Positions 6,529 through 13,767 of a stretch of DNA of 22,019 nt are shown piece after piece. Within the stretch, counting starts at the first letter, position 1, and each line of letters starts with the position of its first letter. Source of the DNA: Clostridiales bacterium (GTDB lineage Bacteria; Bacillota_A; Clostridia; Saccharofermentanales; Saccharofermentanaceae). The DNA is taken from positions 1 to 22,019 of the forward strand of contig JAGCGE010000326.1 in the NCBI GenBank assembly GCA_017649745.1, read 5' to 3'. The translations under genes were made by a program, and so were the position numbers. Below the pieces are notes generated by a model. The model worked only from the letters and a program-made list of their open reading frames with translations. It was not told the origin of the DNA and did no database searches.

Positions 6529-9217
6529 AAAGAGAAAAAAGATAGCTGTCCTTCTCGGACATCCTGAGGAATATTCCCACGTTCTCTTCCTTAACGGTTT
6601 TCTTGAGAAAGCATTAAAACTTGATTATGATGTCGTTGTTTTCACCATGTACATCAAATACCAGAATACTCAGGCTCGCTGCATCGGCGATTCCTCGATC
6701 TTTAAACTGGTAAATTACAACAAGTTCGATTGTATAGTAGTCCTTGCCGACACGATACAGACAAAGGGGGTTGCTGAGCAGATCGAAAAAGAACTTCACG
6801 AGAATTACAAAGGCAAAGTCGTTTTCGTTGATCAGGACAGCAAGTACTTCCCTTCTATCCATGCGGATAATTACTCTCCTGAAAAGATCGTTATCGATCA
6901 CCTTATTGAGAAGCATGGTATAAAGGACATTACCTTCTTAACAGGTAAATCCTGGCATCCGCATTCGACGATAAGACTTAATGCATATAAGGATTCATTG
7001 AAAGAGCACAATATCGATTTCGATGAGAATAAGATATTCTATGGTGACTTCTGGTACACGAGCGGACAAAGCCTCGCCGATAGTCTTATCAAGAGTGGAG
7101 AGAAACTTCCTAAAGCCGTTGCATGCGCGAACGATTGCATGGCACTGGGCTTTGCTAAGATCATGACAGCAAGAGGATACAAGATCCCTGATGACATCGT
7201 TGTTGTAGGCTGCGATTCTAATGATGATGGAAAACACTCACCTATCCCGATGACATCCAGTCCTCTCGCTTCAGAAGATCTCGGAATGAATTCGGCCATA
7301 ATGGCTGATTCTCTCATCAAGGGCACTGAGTTTAAGAGGATCTCATCTCCGCCTGAACTCTTTATCGGAGGCACCTGCGGATGTAACTGCGACAGCGCTA
7401 AACCTGTTTATTTCACGAGAACTTCATGGGATACAGAATTGTCCCTTGCAACTGTATTCTCGCCTTTTAATACCATGGATGAAGATCTGATCGCTCAGAC
7501 AACTTTATCTGGTCTTATAAGCTCCGTCTTCGGTTCACTTCACCTCATTCGCGGCTTTGACAGTTTCAATATGTGTCTTAATCCGTTACTTGGAGATTCG
7601 GAAAGTGTTTTCGAAGATAAGATCATGCATGTGATCAAGTGCGGCGGCGAGTATGAGAACAACGACAAGATCTTGTCTGATACCTATTTCGACAAGGAAG
7701 AAATGCTCCCTGAGTTATTTGAGGAGCGCGAGAAGCCTTCCGTATACTACTTCATGCCATTGTTCTTCGATGACAGCGTATTCGGGTACACTTCGGTCAG
7801 ATTCGATGATAAGGTTACCGTCATCTCCTCTGAATACAGGGCATGGCTTAAGAGCATATGCAGAGGTATCGAATGCTACAAGAGAAGCGACACCCTCATT
7901 CAAAGTTCTAAGATCGTTCATCAGCGTATTACCACTGACAGTCTGACAGGACTTTGGAACTACAAGGGTTTCCTCGAGCAGTCTGAGACTTTGCTTCACC
8001 TGATGAACAATAACGGCGGCTATATGGGTGCTCTCGCGATAGACATCAAGGGGCTTGCTAATTACAACAACACTTTCGGGCGTCAGGCAGGTGATAAAGT
8101 TATCGTCAACGTGGCAAGTGCGCTCGAAAATATCTTCTCTTCACGTAATTGCATCTGCTTTAGACCGGGCAACGATGAGCTTGTTGCACTGCGCATCACA
8201 AGAGAGCCTGATGACCGCGAACTTCTTGAAGAGAAAGACAAACTGATCAAGATGATAAAGGAGAATTACGACACTCCTGAATATGAGATCGATCTTTTCT
8301 ATGGCATAGAAAGCGGCAGTCCGAAAACATCTGAGGAAGTCGAACGTCTCGTTAATGTGGCTATCAGCAAAAAGAACAGGAATAAAACCGATTCTAGGAT
8401 CCTGTCACTTGGCTCACTTACTGATGAGGAGCAAAAAGTAGCTCAGATAGTCATGAACATCCTTGTCGATAACAAGATCAAATATCACTTCCAGCCGATC
8501 GTTGATACGAAGACCGGAAAGATCTATTCTTATGAAGCTTTGATGAGACCTGATGTAGATCCTTATCTTCCACCGCCGGTAATCTTAAGATACGCTGAGT
8601 TATACGACAGACTTTACGATGTCGAGCGGCTCACCTTTTCGAATGTAATAAAAGAGATGAAAAGGCACAAGGCGATACTCTCGGATGGCAAGAAAGTCTT
8701 CATCAACTCCATACCGGGTTACCTGCTCTCAGAAGAGGACATGAAGATGCTCGAGGAGTATGTTACTTCCATGCCTGATTCCATCGTCGTCGAGCTCACA
8801 GAGCAATCTGAAGTATCCGATGATGCTCTTAAACACATGAAGGCGGCATATGAAAAGATCGGCATCAAGACAGCAGTTGACGATTACGGAACCGGTTATT
8901 CTAACGTCTCGAATCTTCTTAGGTATACACCTGATTATGTAAAGATCGATCGTACGCTTCTTACAGGAATCCAGGATAGTCCTCAAAAGCAGCACTTCGT
9001 TAAAGATGTGATCGAATTCGCTCACAACAACGGAATCTACGCGCTTGCAGAAGGTGTCGAGACCAGTGAAGAACTCAAGACAGTCATAATGCTCGGAGCA
9101 GATCTTGTACAGGGTTATTACCTTGCAATGCCTGCAAAAGACATGCTGCAGTCGATCAATTCGAATATTGCAAACGAGATCAGGAAATATACGATGCTCA
9201 GAGAATCAACAAGATAA
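6518..9217 (+). CDS. LacI-type sensor, degenerate GGDEF and EAL protein (predicted c-di-GMP phosphodiesterase)
   Basis: An 899-residue soluble protein. The N-terminal part (to about 285) is a LacI/PBP-type sensor without a DNA-binding helix (LTGKSWHPHSTIRLNAY, CANDCMALGFAK, VVVGCDSNDD). It ends in a cysteine cluster CGCNC (Cys287, 289, 291). A GAF-like linker follows. The GGDEF domain (about 465-620) is degenerate, with GNDEL at 551-555 instead of GGDEF, so cyclase activity is unlikely. The C-terminal EAL domain (about 645-890) is intact: FQPIV, YEALMRP (Glu673), a conserved Asn in INSIPG, VELTE, DDYGTGYS (Asp788/789), KIDR, AEGVE and QGYY. A start at 6494 is possible, but the ATG at 6518 has AAGAGGA upstream and overlaps the previous stop by 11 bp, typical of coupling. 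It shares sensor architecture with its neighbour but has the opposite predicted output. Confidence 0.9.
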   Translation: MAGKKRKKIAVLLGHPEEYSHVLFLNGFLEKALKLDYDVVVFTMYIKYQNTQARCIGDSSIFKLVNYNKFDCIVVLADTIQTKGVAEQIEKELHENYKGKVVFVDQDSKYFPSIHADNYSPEKIVIDHLIEKHGIKDITFLTGKSWHPHSTIRLNAYKDSLKEHNIDFDENKIFYGDFWYTSGQSLADSLIKSGEKLPKAVACANDCMALGFAKIMTARGYKIPDDIVVVGCDSNDDGKHSPIPMTSSPLASEDLGMNSAIMADSLIKGTEFKRISSPPELFIGGTCGCNCDSAKPVYFTRTSWDTELSLATVFSPFNTMDEDLIAQTTLSGLISSVFGSLHLIRGFDSFNMCLNPLLGDSESVFEDKIMHVIKCGGEYENNDKILSDTYFDKEEMLPELFEEREKPSVYYFMPLFFDDSVFGYTSVRFDDKVTVISSEYRAWLKSICRGIECYKRSDTLIQSSKIVHQRITTDSLTGLWNYKGFLEQSETLLHLMNNNGGYMGALAIDIKGLANYNNTFGRQAGDKVIVNVASALENIFSSRNCICFRPGNDELVALRITREPDDRELLEEKDKLIKMIKENYDTPEYEIDLFYGIESGSPKTSEEVERLVNVAISKKNRNKTDSRILSLGSLTDEEQKVAQIVMNILVDNKIKYHFQPIVDTKTGKIYSYEALMRPDVDPYLPPPVILRYAELYDRLYDVERLTFSNVIKEMKRHKAILSDGKKVFINSIPGYLLSEEDMKMLEEYVTSMPDSIVVELTEQSEVSDDALKHMKAAYEKIGIKTAVDDYGTGYSNVSNLLRYTPDYVKIDRTLLTGIQDSPQKQHFVKDVIEFAHNNGIYALAEGVETSEELKTVIMLGADLVQGYYLAMPAKDMLQSINSNIANEIRKYTMLRESTR

Positions 9218-9222
9218 GATCA

Positions 9223-9774
9223 TTACTCTTGTTCGACATCTTTTTCAGAGAGAGCTTGAAGCTTTTGTGCGCAATCATAAAAGCTCTTAGCTTTGTCGCT
9301 TGAATCAGTGCTAACAAAAGATCTTTGATATACATCTCCGTCTTTGGTTATGATCGTAATGGTTGTATCAGGCAGTTTAGTTGCATCGCCACTAGATTTA
9401 GATTTCTTTGTCTGTTCTCCCCAGCCACACACATCGGCCTCATTAAGAATGTTCTTTATTTCTTCTTTCATCTCATCATCAATGTCGCAAAGAATATCCT
9501 CATCTTTCACCGCTGAAGTATCCTCAGGATTATATATATGACCTTTATCAAAGTCGAACACATAGTCCGGCCTCCAGCCAACATCCTTACGAGAGATCAA
9601 GATCACCTGAAGATTATCCAAATACTCAGGAAGACATTCTCCTGTTGTGAGCGCAACACCCGTATAATTTCCATCAAAGCTCAATGGATGCGGTTCAACG
9701 TATTTAAAACCGCAAGCTGTAAAAATGACCATCGTCAGAACTACTGAGGCTACAACTAAAACCTTCTTCATCAT
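9223..9774 (-). CDS. Small lipoprotein of unknown function
   Basis: A 183-residue protein with a lipoprotein signal peptide: MMKKVLVVASVVLTMVIFTAC, with Cys21 as the lipidated residue of an FTAC lipobox. The mature part is acidic, contains two further Cys close together (about 101 and 121), and has a Lys/Ser-rich stretch KKSKSS. The C-terminal third has a beta-hairpin-like TTITIITKDGDVYQRSF. No domain is recognised. A purine-rich GGATGGGATGG precedes the ATG pair. Its stop lies only 5 bp from the stop of the convergent EAL gene, so there is no room for a separate terminator between them. It is probably exposed on the outer face of the membrane. Confidence 0.8.
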   Translation of the reverse strand: MMKKVLVVASVVLTMVIFTACGFKYVEPHPLSFDGNYTGVALTTGECLPEYLDNLQVILISRKDVGWRPDYVFDFDKGHIYNPEDTSAVKDEDILCDIDDEMKEEIKNILNEADVCGWGEQTKKSKSSGDATKLPDTTITIITKDGDVYQRSFVSTDSSDKAKSFYDCAQKLQALSEKDVEQE

Positions 9775-9808
9775 AATTCCATCCCATCCCTATTCAATAA
9801 TTAGAATG

Positions 9809-9835
9809 TTTATAGTATATCAGCCTCAAGTCCAA
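9809..9835 (-). promoter_or_regulatory. Candidate promoter of the 9223-9774 lipoprotein gene
   Basis: On the minus strand TTGGAC (9835-9830) and TATAAA (9814-9809) are separated by 15 bp. The spacing is shorter than the ideal 17, so this is a weak call. A nearby TATACT provides an alternative -10. It lies about 35 nt before the start codon. Confidence 0.3.
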
Positions 9836-9875
9836 TTTAACAGAAAGGCATGTACAAAGCTTTATCTTCAGCTGT

Positions 9876-10122
9876 CCAAAAGTTTTATCCAACCCTAAAC
9901 CGCATCCCCGTTTTCTTAATAAAATTAATCCAACCCTAAGTAAAATAGAAAGCCAGAATAAAGGCTCAAATACGGCCCAGGATCCTTGCCTGCACCGATT
10001 TTTTGAAGTTTAGACTCATAGGGATGGATTTATTTAAGTGCCTTTTTTCTTTTGATTATGCTAGGTTGGATTTTTAGAAACGTGTTTTTTATCTCCGTCA
10101 TGAGGTTGGAAAAAGTTTGAGG
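9876..10122. repeat. Imperfect inverted-repeat element with four CCAACC boxes
   Basis: Two copies of ATCCAACCCTAA on the plus strand have CCAACC at 9889-9894 and 9930-9935 (41 bp apart). Two copies on the minus strand read GGTTGG at 10064-10069 and 10104-10109 on the plus strand (40 bp apart). The outer arms, 9876-9894 and the complement of 10104-10122, agree at 14 of 19 positions. The inner arms share ATCCAACC followed by C-T-A or T-A. The matched spacing in both arms argues for a single element of about 245 bp: a degenerate miniature transposable element, a long-stem RNA, or paired protein-binding sites. No target-site duplication is obvious. Confidence 0.45.
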
Positions 10123-10123
10123 G

Positions 10124-10156
10124 CAATAAAATGAGCATCTCATTTTCGAGATGCTC
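10124..10156 (-). terminator. Intrinsic terminator of the 10177-11850 lipoprotein gene
   Basis: Perfect 9-bp stem GAGCATCTC (10133-10141) / GAGATGCTC (10148-10156) with a 6-nt loop. On the minus strand it is followed by ATTTTATTG, a moderate U-tract. It starts 20 nt after the stop of the minus-strand gene ending at 10177. No long T-tract follows on the plus strand. Confidence 0.7.
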
Positions 10157-10176
10157 TTTCATATTGATCTTGTTTA

Positions 10177-11850
10177 TCAGTTGCTAAGGAGGAAATAGAG
10201 ATTGTCGTACCACGTCTCCGCACTTGGGCACTCTAATACTGCGGTTATCCAAGATGTAGGTTCCATCCAGTCTGAATCATAGAAGGTATCTTTGAAGATT
10301 ACCGTATTGAATGAATCGGCATATCCGTCCTTGTAAGCATTGAATTCGTCTTCGCTGATCGCCTGATCGTTATACTTGTACACATATTCTTCGGTGTAGT
10401 CATCACTATCTTCATATGACAGATAGTAGCCGTAGAAGAGGTCGTTTACCTTAACCAGTTCATTACCCTTAACCTGATATTCGGTGTAGGATATCTCGCA
10501 GTTTTCATCACCCCAACCGGTGGTTATGATAATATTGCCGTTATCAAGTAAGATCGCATCTGCATTAAAGCCACCGCCTGCGTTAAGGATGGTGTTTTCT
10601 ACGTGGAGCATCTCAACAACTTGTTTTGATGAAGCATCATAAGTAAAGAAACGCATATCTGCACAGAGAAAATAATCAGAATAAAATGAGCCTGTCTTTT
10701 CTTCATCAGATGAATACTGTATAACGAGCTCAGGAGCTCCGTCACCTGTTATATCAAGATAAGAGCAGGAGATCACAGGAGAATACTGTGTGTTCTCAAG
10801 AATTCGCATTGCTTCTTCATATTCATTCAAGATCTCGATATATGCAGAATTCCTTTCAGTCTCAGCAGCAGCTTTGGTAGCATAATCAGGATCTATCTGA
10901 GAAAGCAGATCCTTGCAGAAGATGTAGTTTCCTGAAGTAAAGAATGAACCTGGGATACTGCACCAGTCTCTTCCGAACAGATCCGTCATATTATATCCGT
11001 CTTCGAAAAATCTGGTAGAGTTTGGCATTAGAGGTATCGATAAGCGGCTAACATAATCCTGCTGAGCCGCATAAAAATCGTCTGGTGAAACAGTTTCTTC
11101 ATTACACCATGCATCCGTTGACTCATAAGTATACTCATCGCTACCGCTTGTCATAACATCTTCAGGTATCTCCTCGTAGACCATCCAATTATTTATCTCA
11201 TCATACTTGGTGCCGTCAAATTGATACTCTGTCATGGATTGAGTATAATATCCCATCCTTCCGTTCATGTTCGGTATAAGGATATTACCGTTATCGAGCA
11301 TACAGACATCACATGTGCCATCCCATGAACCTGTCCTGGATTCGACTTCGACATCAAGGAGGCAATCTGCAGAATTTGTTGAACTGTTATAAGAATAGAT
11401 AGCAATGTTGGCAAATACCGGATGGTCAAAATATGAAAGATCCATATCAGTATGATCATCATCGCTTACATATTTAAAGATCAGTTCGTTGATGCCGTCT
11501 CCGTTGATATCGATATAATTGATCGACGGCGTAGTACCTGAATAGGAATTGTAACTATTCTCGAAAAGTTTTATCTTACTTGAATAACTGTCAAGAACAC
11601 TAACATATGCTTGATCTATATCTTCTTCTGTTGGACCTGCAGCTGTTGTCTCGACAGGCTCAGTCTCCGTTTCCATTGTTTCCTCAGAAGTCTCTTCGGT
11701 CTCTTCTACCTCAGTCTCTTCCTCATCGTCATCTCTATCCCTGTGTTTTCTTTTAGAAGATTTGTCGGAACAAGCAGTAACAAGCATTGTCATCATAAGA
11801 AATGCGGCACCGACTCGCAAAAGGTCTTTCTTAAATCTATTGATAGCCAT
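10177..11850 (-). CDS. Lipoprotein with two tandem DxNGDG-loop domains
   Basis: A 557-residue protein with signal peptide and lipobox LVTAC (Cys27). An Arg/Lys patch, then a Glu/Thr-rich low-complexity spacer (about residues 33-75), would hold the domains off the membrane. Two similar halves follow. The first (about 78-320) has YIDINGDGINELIF, and the second (about 330-555) has YLDITGDGAPELVIQYS. Both continue with a region on Asp-aromatic turns and with LDNGNI[LI]I followed by Y-T-Q/E-Y motifs. D-x-[NT]-G-D-G is like the calcium-binding loops of EF-hand, dockerin or FG-GAP/VCBS modules, so Ca2+ binding is plausible. The function is unknown. GGAGGGGG 5 nt before the ATG fixes the start. It is divergent from the hydrolase at 12065. 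Confidence 0.85.
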   Translation of the reverse strand: MAINRFKKDLLRVGAAFLMMTMLVTACSDKSSKRKHRDRDDDEEETEVEETEETSEETMETETEPVETTAAGPTEEDIDQAYVSVLDSYSSKIKLFENSYNSYSGTTPSINYIDINGDGINELIFKYVSDDDHTDMDLSYFDHPVFANIAIYSYNSSTNSADCLLDVEVESRTGSWDGTCDVCMLDNGNILIPNMNGRMGYYTQSMTEYQFDGTKYDEINNWMVYEEIPEDVMTSGSDEYTYESTDAWCNEETVSPDDFYAAQQDYVSRLSIPLMPNSTRFFEDGYNMTDLFGRDWCSIPGSFFTSGNYIFCKDLLSQIDPDYATKAAAETERNSAYIEILNEYEEAMRILENTQYSPVISCSYLDITGDGAPELVIQYSSDEEKTGSFYSDYFLCADMRFFTYDASSKQVVEMLHVENTILNAGGGFNADAILLDNGNIIITTGWGDENCEISYTEYQVKGNELVKVNDLFYGYYLSYEDSDDYTEEYVYKYNDQAISEDEFNAYKDGYADSFNTVIFKDTFYDSDWMEPTSWITAVLECPSAETWYDNLYFLLSN

Positions 11851-11893
11851 TAGTCCCCCTCCTTCGACTTATCAAAAGTATCTGACAAATTAC

Positions 11894-11899
11894 ATTATA
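11894..11899 (-). promoter_or_regulatory. Candidate -10 box for the 10177-11850 gene
   Basis: A perfect TATAAT on the minus strand, about 45 nt upstream of the start codon. No clear -35 lies at 16-18 nt; TGACAT is present but 24 nt away. Confidence 0.35.
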
Positions 11900-11992
11900 C
11901 CACTTAGATGGGTTTGAGAGGCATGTCAGCGCTTCTATTGTCATTTCATAAACATCATGGTTATTTAATAAACAGATAAGGTTTAGGTAAGA

Positions 11993-11998
11993 TATAAT
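11993..11998 (+). promoter_or_regulatory. Candidate -10 box for the alpha/beta hydrolase gene
   Basis: A perfect TATAAT within an A/T-rich leader, 67 nt before the ATG at 12065. No matching TTGACA is visible upstream at normal spacing, so the call rests on the hexamer alone. Confidence 0.35.
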
Positions 11999-12064
11999 TA
12001 AAGGCAGAGAAGACTATTAAATGTATATTTATCTGGTCAAAACCCACAAGAAAGGAAGATATCC

Positions 12065-13069
12065 ATGAGGATAAAAGAAACAAGCAAGGCCCGAAAAGTT
12101 TTCAGGGTCATATTAAAAGTATTGGGAATCATGCTGGCGGTTCTCGCTGTATTGATCGCAGTACTTGCAATAAGGAACATTTTCAAGAACAAGAGTGACA
12201 GAGCAGCATGTGAAAACGCTTATGGTCAGTACTATACGACTAAGAACGGAGATAAGATCAATTACACGTTCTACGATAGTGAATCTGATAAGGTTGCCGT
12301 GATCCTTCCGGGATACGGATGCGCATCAACCCATTATGAGTTCGATACGTTTGCTAATGAGATTGCAGATGATTACAAGCTCATCCTGATAGACCCGCTA
12401 GGATATGGTTTAAGTAGTGCAGCATCAACGCCAAGAACAGTCGAGAATTATTGCAGTGAGATACACGATCTCATAAACTCGCTTGGATATGACAGATACA
12501 CTATCATCGGTCATTCGATCTCTGGTATCTACACTCTTTATTATGCGAATCAATACACAGATGAAGTAGAAGCTTTTATCGGAATAGACGCATCCGTACC
12601 GCATCAGGCTGATGCTGACACCTGGATGGCAAAACCTAAGAACACGGTCAGATTGTACAGGCTCATGAATATTGGTCTAGCTAAGACAGGTATCTATCGT
12701 ACTTTAACCGAGCTTGGTGGAACAGAGCAATACGACACACAGATACCTACTCTATCCACGGATGAGAAAGAGAAATTCATGGAACTTACATGCTATACAG
12801 CAATGAATAAAACTCAGATGGATGAGATGACTTGGCTTGAGGATAATTTCGACAAGACATACAATCTGAAGTTCCCTGAAAGCGTTCCTGTTCTCTATGT
12901 GCTTTGCAAGAACAATGCGGAGATGATGCCGGAGTGGGAATCAATACATAAAGATCTTGTTACCAACCCTAAGAGTAAAGTTGTTGTTATCGAAGGTGAA
13001 CACTATCTGCATTTCACCAACCTCAAAGGTCTGATTAATGAGATCGACAACTGGGATTACGAAGGATAA
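12065..13069 (+). CDS. Membrane-anchored alpha/beta hydrolase
   Basis: A 334-residue protein. A basic N-terminus and one hydrophobic helix (about 13-37) anchor it in the membrane. The rest is an alpha/beta-hydrolase fold facing outward: the oxyanion-type segment VILPGYGCAS (79-88), DPLGYGLS (110-117), the nucleophile elbow GHSISG with Ser151, and a late GEHYLHF with His313 or His316 as the catalytic His. The acid is probably an Asp/Glu between residues 260 and 300 but is not certain. Substrate is unknown; family members include esterases, lipases and peptidases. AAGGAAG lies 8 nt before the ATG. Transcription ends in a strong terminator at 13070. Confidence 0.85.
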   Translation: MRIKETSKARKVFRVILKVLGIMLAVLAVLIAVLAIRNIFKNKSDRAACENAYGQYYTTKNGDKINYTFYDSESDKVAVILPGYGCASTHYEFDTFANEIADDYKLILIDPLGYGLSSAASTPRTVENYCSEIHDLINSLGYDRYTIIGHSISGIYTLYYANQYTDEVEAFIGIDASVPHQADADTWMAKPKNTVRLYRLMNIGLAKTGIYRTLTELGGTEQYDTQIPTLSTDEKEKFMELTCYTAMNKTQMDEMTWLEDNFDKTYNLKFPESVPVLYVLCKNNAEMMPEWESIHKDLVTNPKSKVVVIEGEHYLHFTNLKGLINEIDNWDYEG

Positions 13070-13105
13070 AAAAAAGGACTGCTTTGATTGAAGCAGTCCT
13101 TTTTG
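13070..13105. terminator. Bidirectional intrinsic terminator between convergent genes
   Basis: Perfect stem AGGACTGCTT (13075-13084) / AAGCAGTCCT (13091-13100) with a 6-nt loop, flanked by A-tracts on the left and TTTT on the right. It therefore works for both the plus-strand hydrolase (stop at 13069) and the minus-strand lipoprotein (stop at 13108). Confidence 0.9.
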
Positions 13106-13107
13106 AT

Positions 13108-13737
13108 TTACTTGTCACATGGTGAAATAAGACCCATCTCTTTGACTATATCATCGACTCGATCAGTTCCGTCTCCTGTCTTTGAAATACTTCTGATATA
13201 TAGAACGTTGTTTCCGGAAATATACAGACCGTCGGCAAATGCCCTACTGTCTTCTTTGTAATAAGAGATTGAATACTCATATTCGTCGATCTTTCCTGAA
13301 TCAGCGTCTTCATCATCTGAGATGTTTTCATCTAAGCTGTCGAAGATCTTCTGTGCTTTTTTCTCTTTTTCAAAAGTGAAAACAAACATCAGGATCTGAC
13401 ACTTGTCTTCAGTATTCGTATAGTAATATACGGTAGATTTTTCGATATCTGCATCAGGGTGCTGATTAAAGCGGTTAAAAAGGATATCATAGATATCCTG
13501 AGCATCGTCATCATCTTCAGAAGTGAAATAAATGCCGTCATCTTCTTCAGAATACATTCGGCTGACGGCACTGTATACGTCATCCAGATCATCAGTTTTT
13601 TCTGCACCGGTCTTCTCAAGAGCTGCGCAAAAATTCTCATGCGTTACCCTGTCCTTTTTGAACAACGAACATCCAGCTATTCCAAAAACCATGGAAGCGA
13701 TCAGGATTCCCGCTACGATTGCATTTGTTTTCTTCAT
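13108..13737 (-). CDS. Small acidic lipoprotein of unknown function
   Basis: 209 residues from the second ATG. The signal peptide is MKKTNAIVAGILIASMVFGIAGC, with lipobox Cys at residue 23. The mature part is strongly acidic (EEDDG, EDDDDAQD, SDDEDADSGK) with predicted alternating helices and strands (STVYYYTN, YEYSISYYKED). No domain is recognised. The first ATG (13743) sits only 2 nt after GGAGG, whereas the second ATG at 13737 is 8 nt away, so the second is preferred. It follows the EAL-PAS-GGDEF gene by about 25-30 bp on the same strand, so the two are likely co-transcribed and may be functionally tied. Confidence 0.8.
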   Translation of the reverse strand: MKKTNAIVAGILIASMVFGIAGCSLFKKDRVTHENFCAALEKTGAEKTDDLDDVYSAVSRMYSEEDDGIYFTSEDDDDAQDIYDILFNRFNQHPDADIEKSTVYYYTNTEDKCQILMFVFTFEKEKKAQKIFDSLDENISDDEDADSGKIDEYEYSISYYKEDSRAFADGLYISGNNVLYIRSISKTGDGTDRVDDIVKEMGLISPCDK

Positions 13738-13767
13738 CTTCATATCCTCCCTTATATCAATCAGCAG

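Larger units (their letters stand above)
9775..10176. other. 402-bp intergenic region with inverted repeats and a terminator
   Basis: No convincing open reading frame is present. The left 60 bp is the leader of the lipoprotein gene. The middle holds a symmetric inverted-repeat element (listed separately) and an isolated palindrome AGGATCCT at about 9979-9986. The right end is the terminator of the 10177-11850 gene. No riboswitch was recognised; in particular the c-di-GMP GEMM core was looked for and not seen. Confidence 0.6.

Noticed and set aside
7039..7374. 111-residue minus-strand reading frame inside the LacI-EAL gene
   Set aside because: Antisense shadow of a clearly real protein; it has no start signal or domain.
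9841..10130. c-di-GMP riboswitch (GEMM type) in the gap after the c-di-GMP genes
   Set aside because: The region was read on both strands for the conserved GEMM core and paired stems; neither was found, only the CCAACC inverted repeats.
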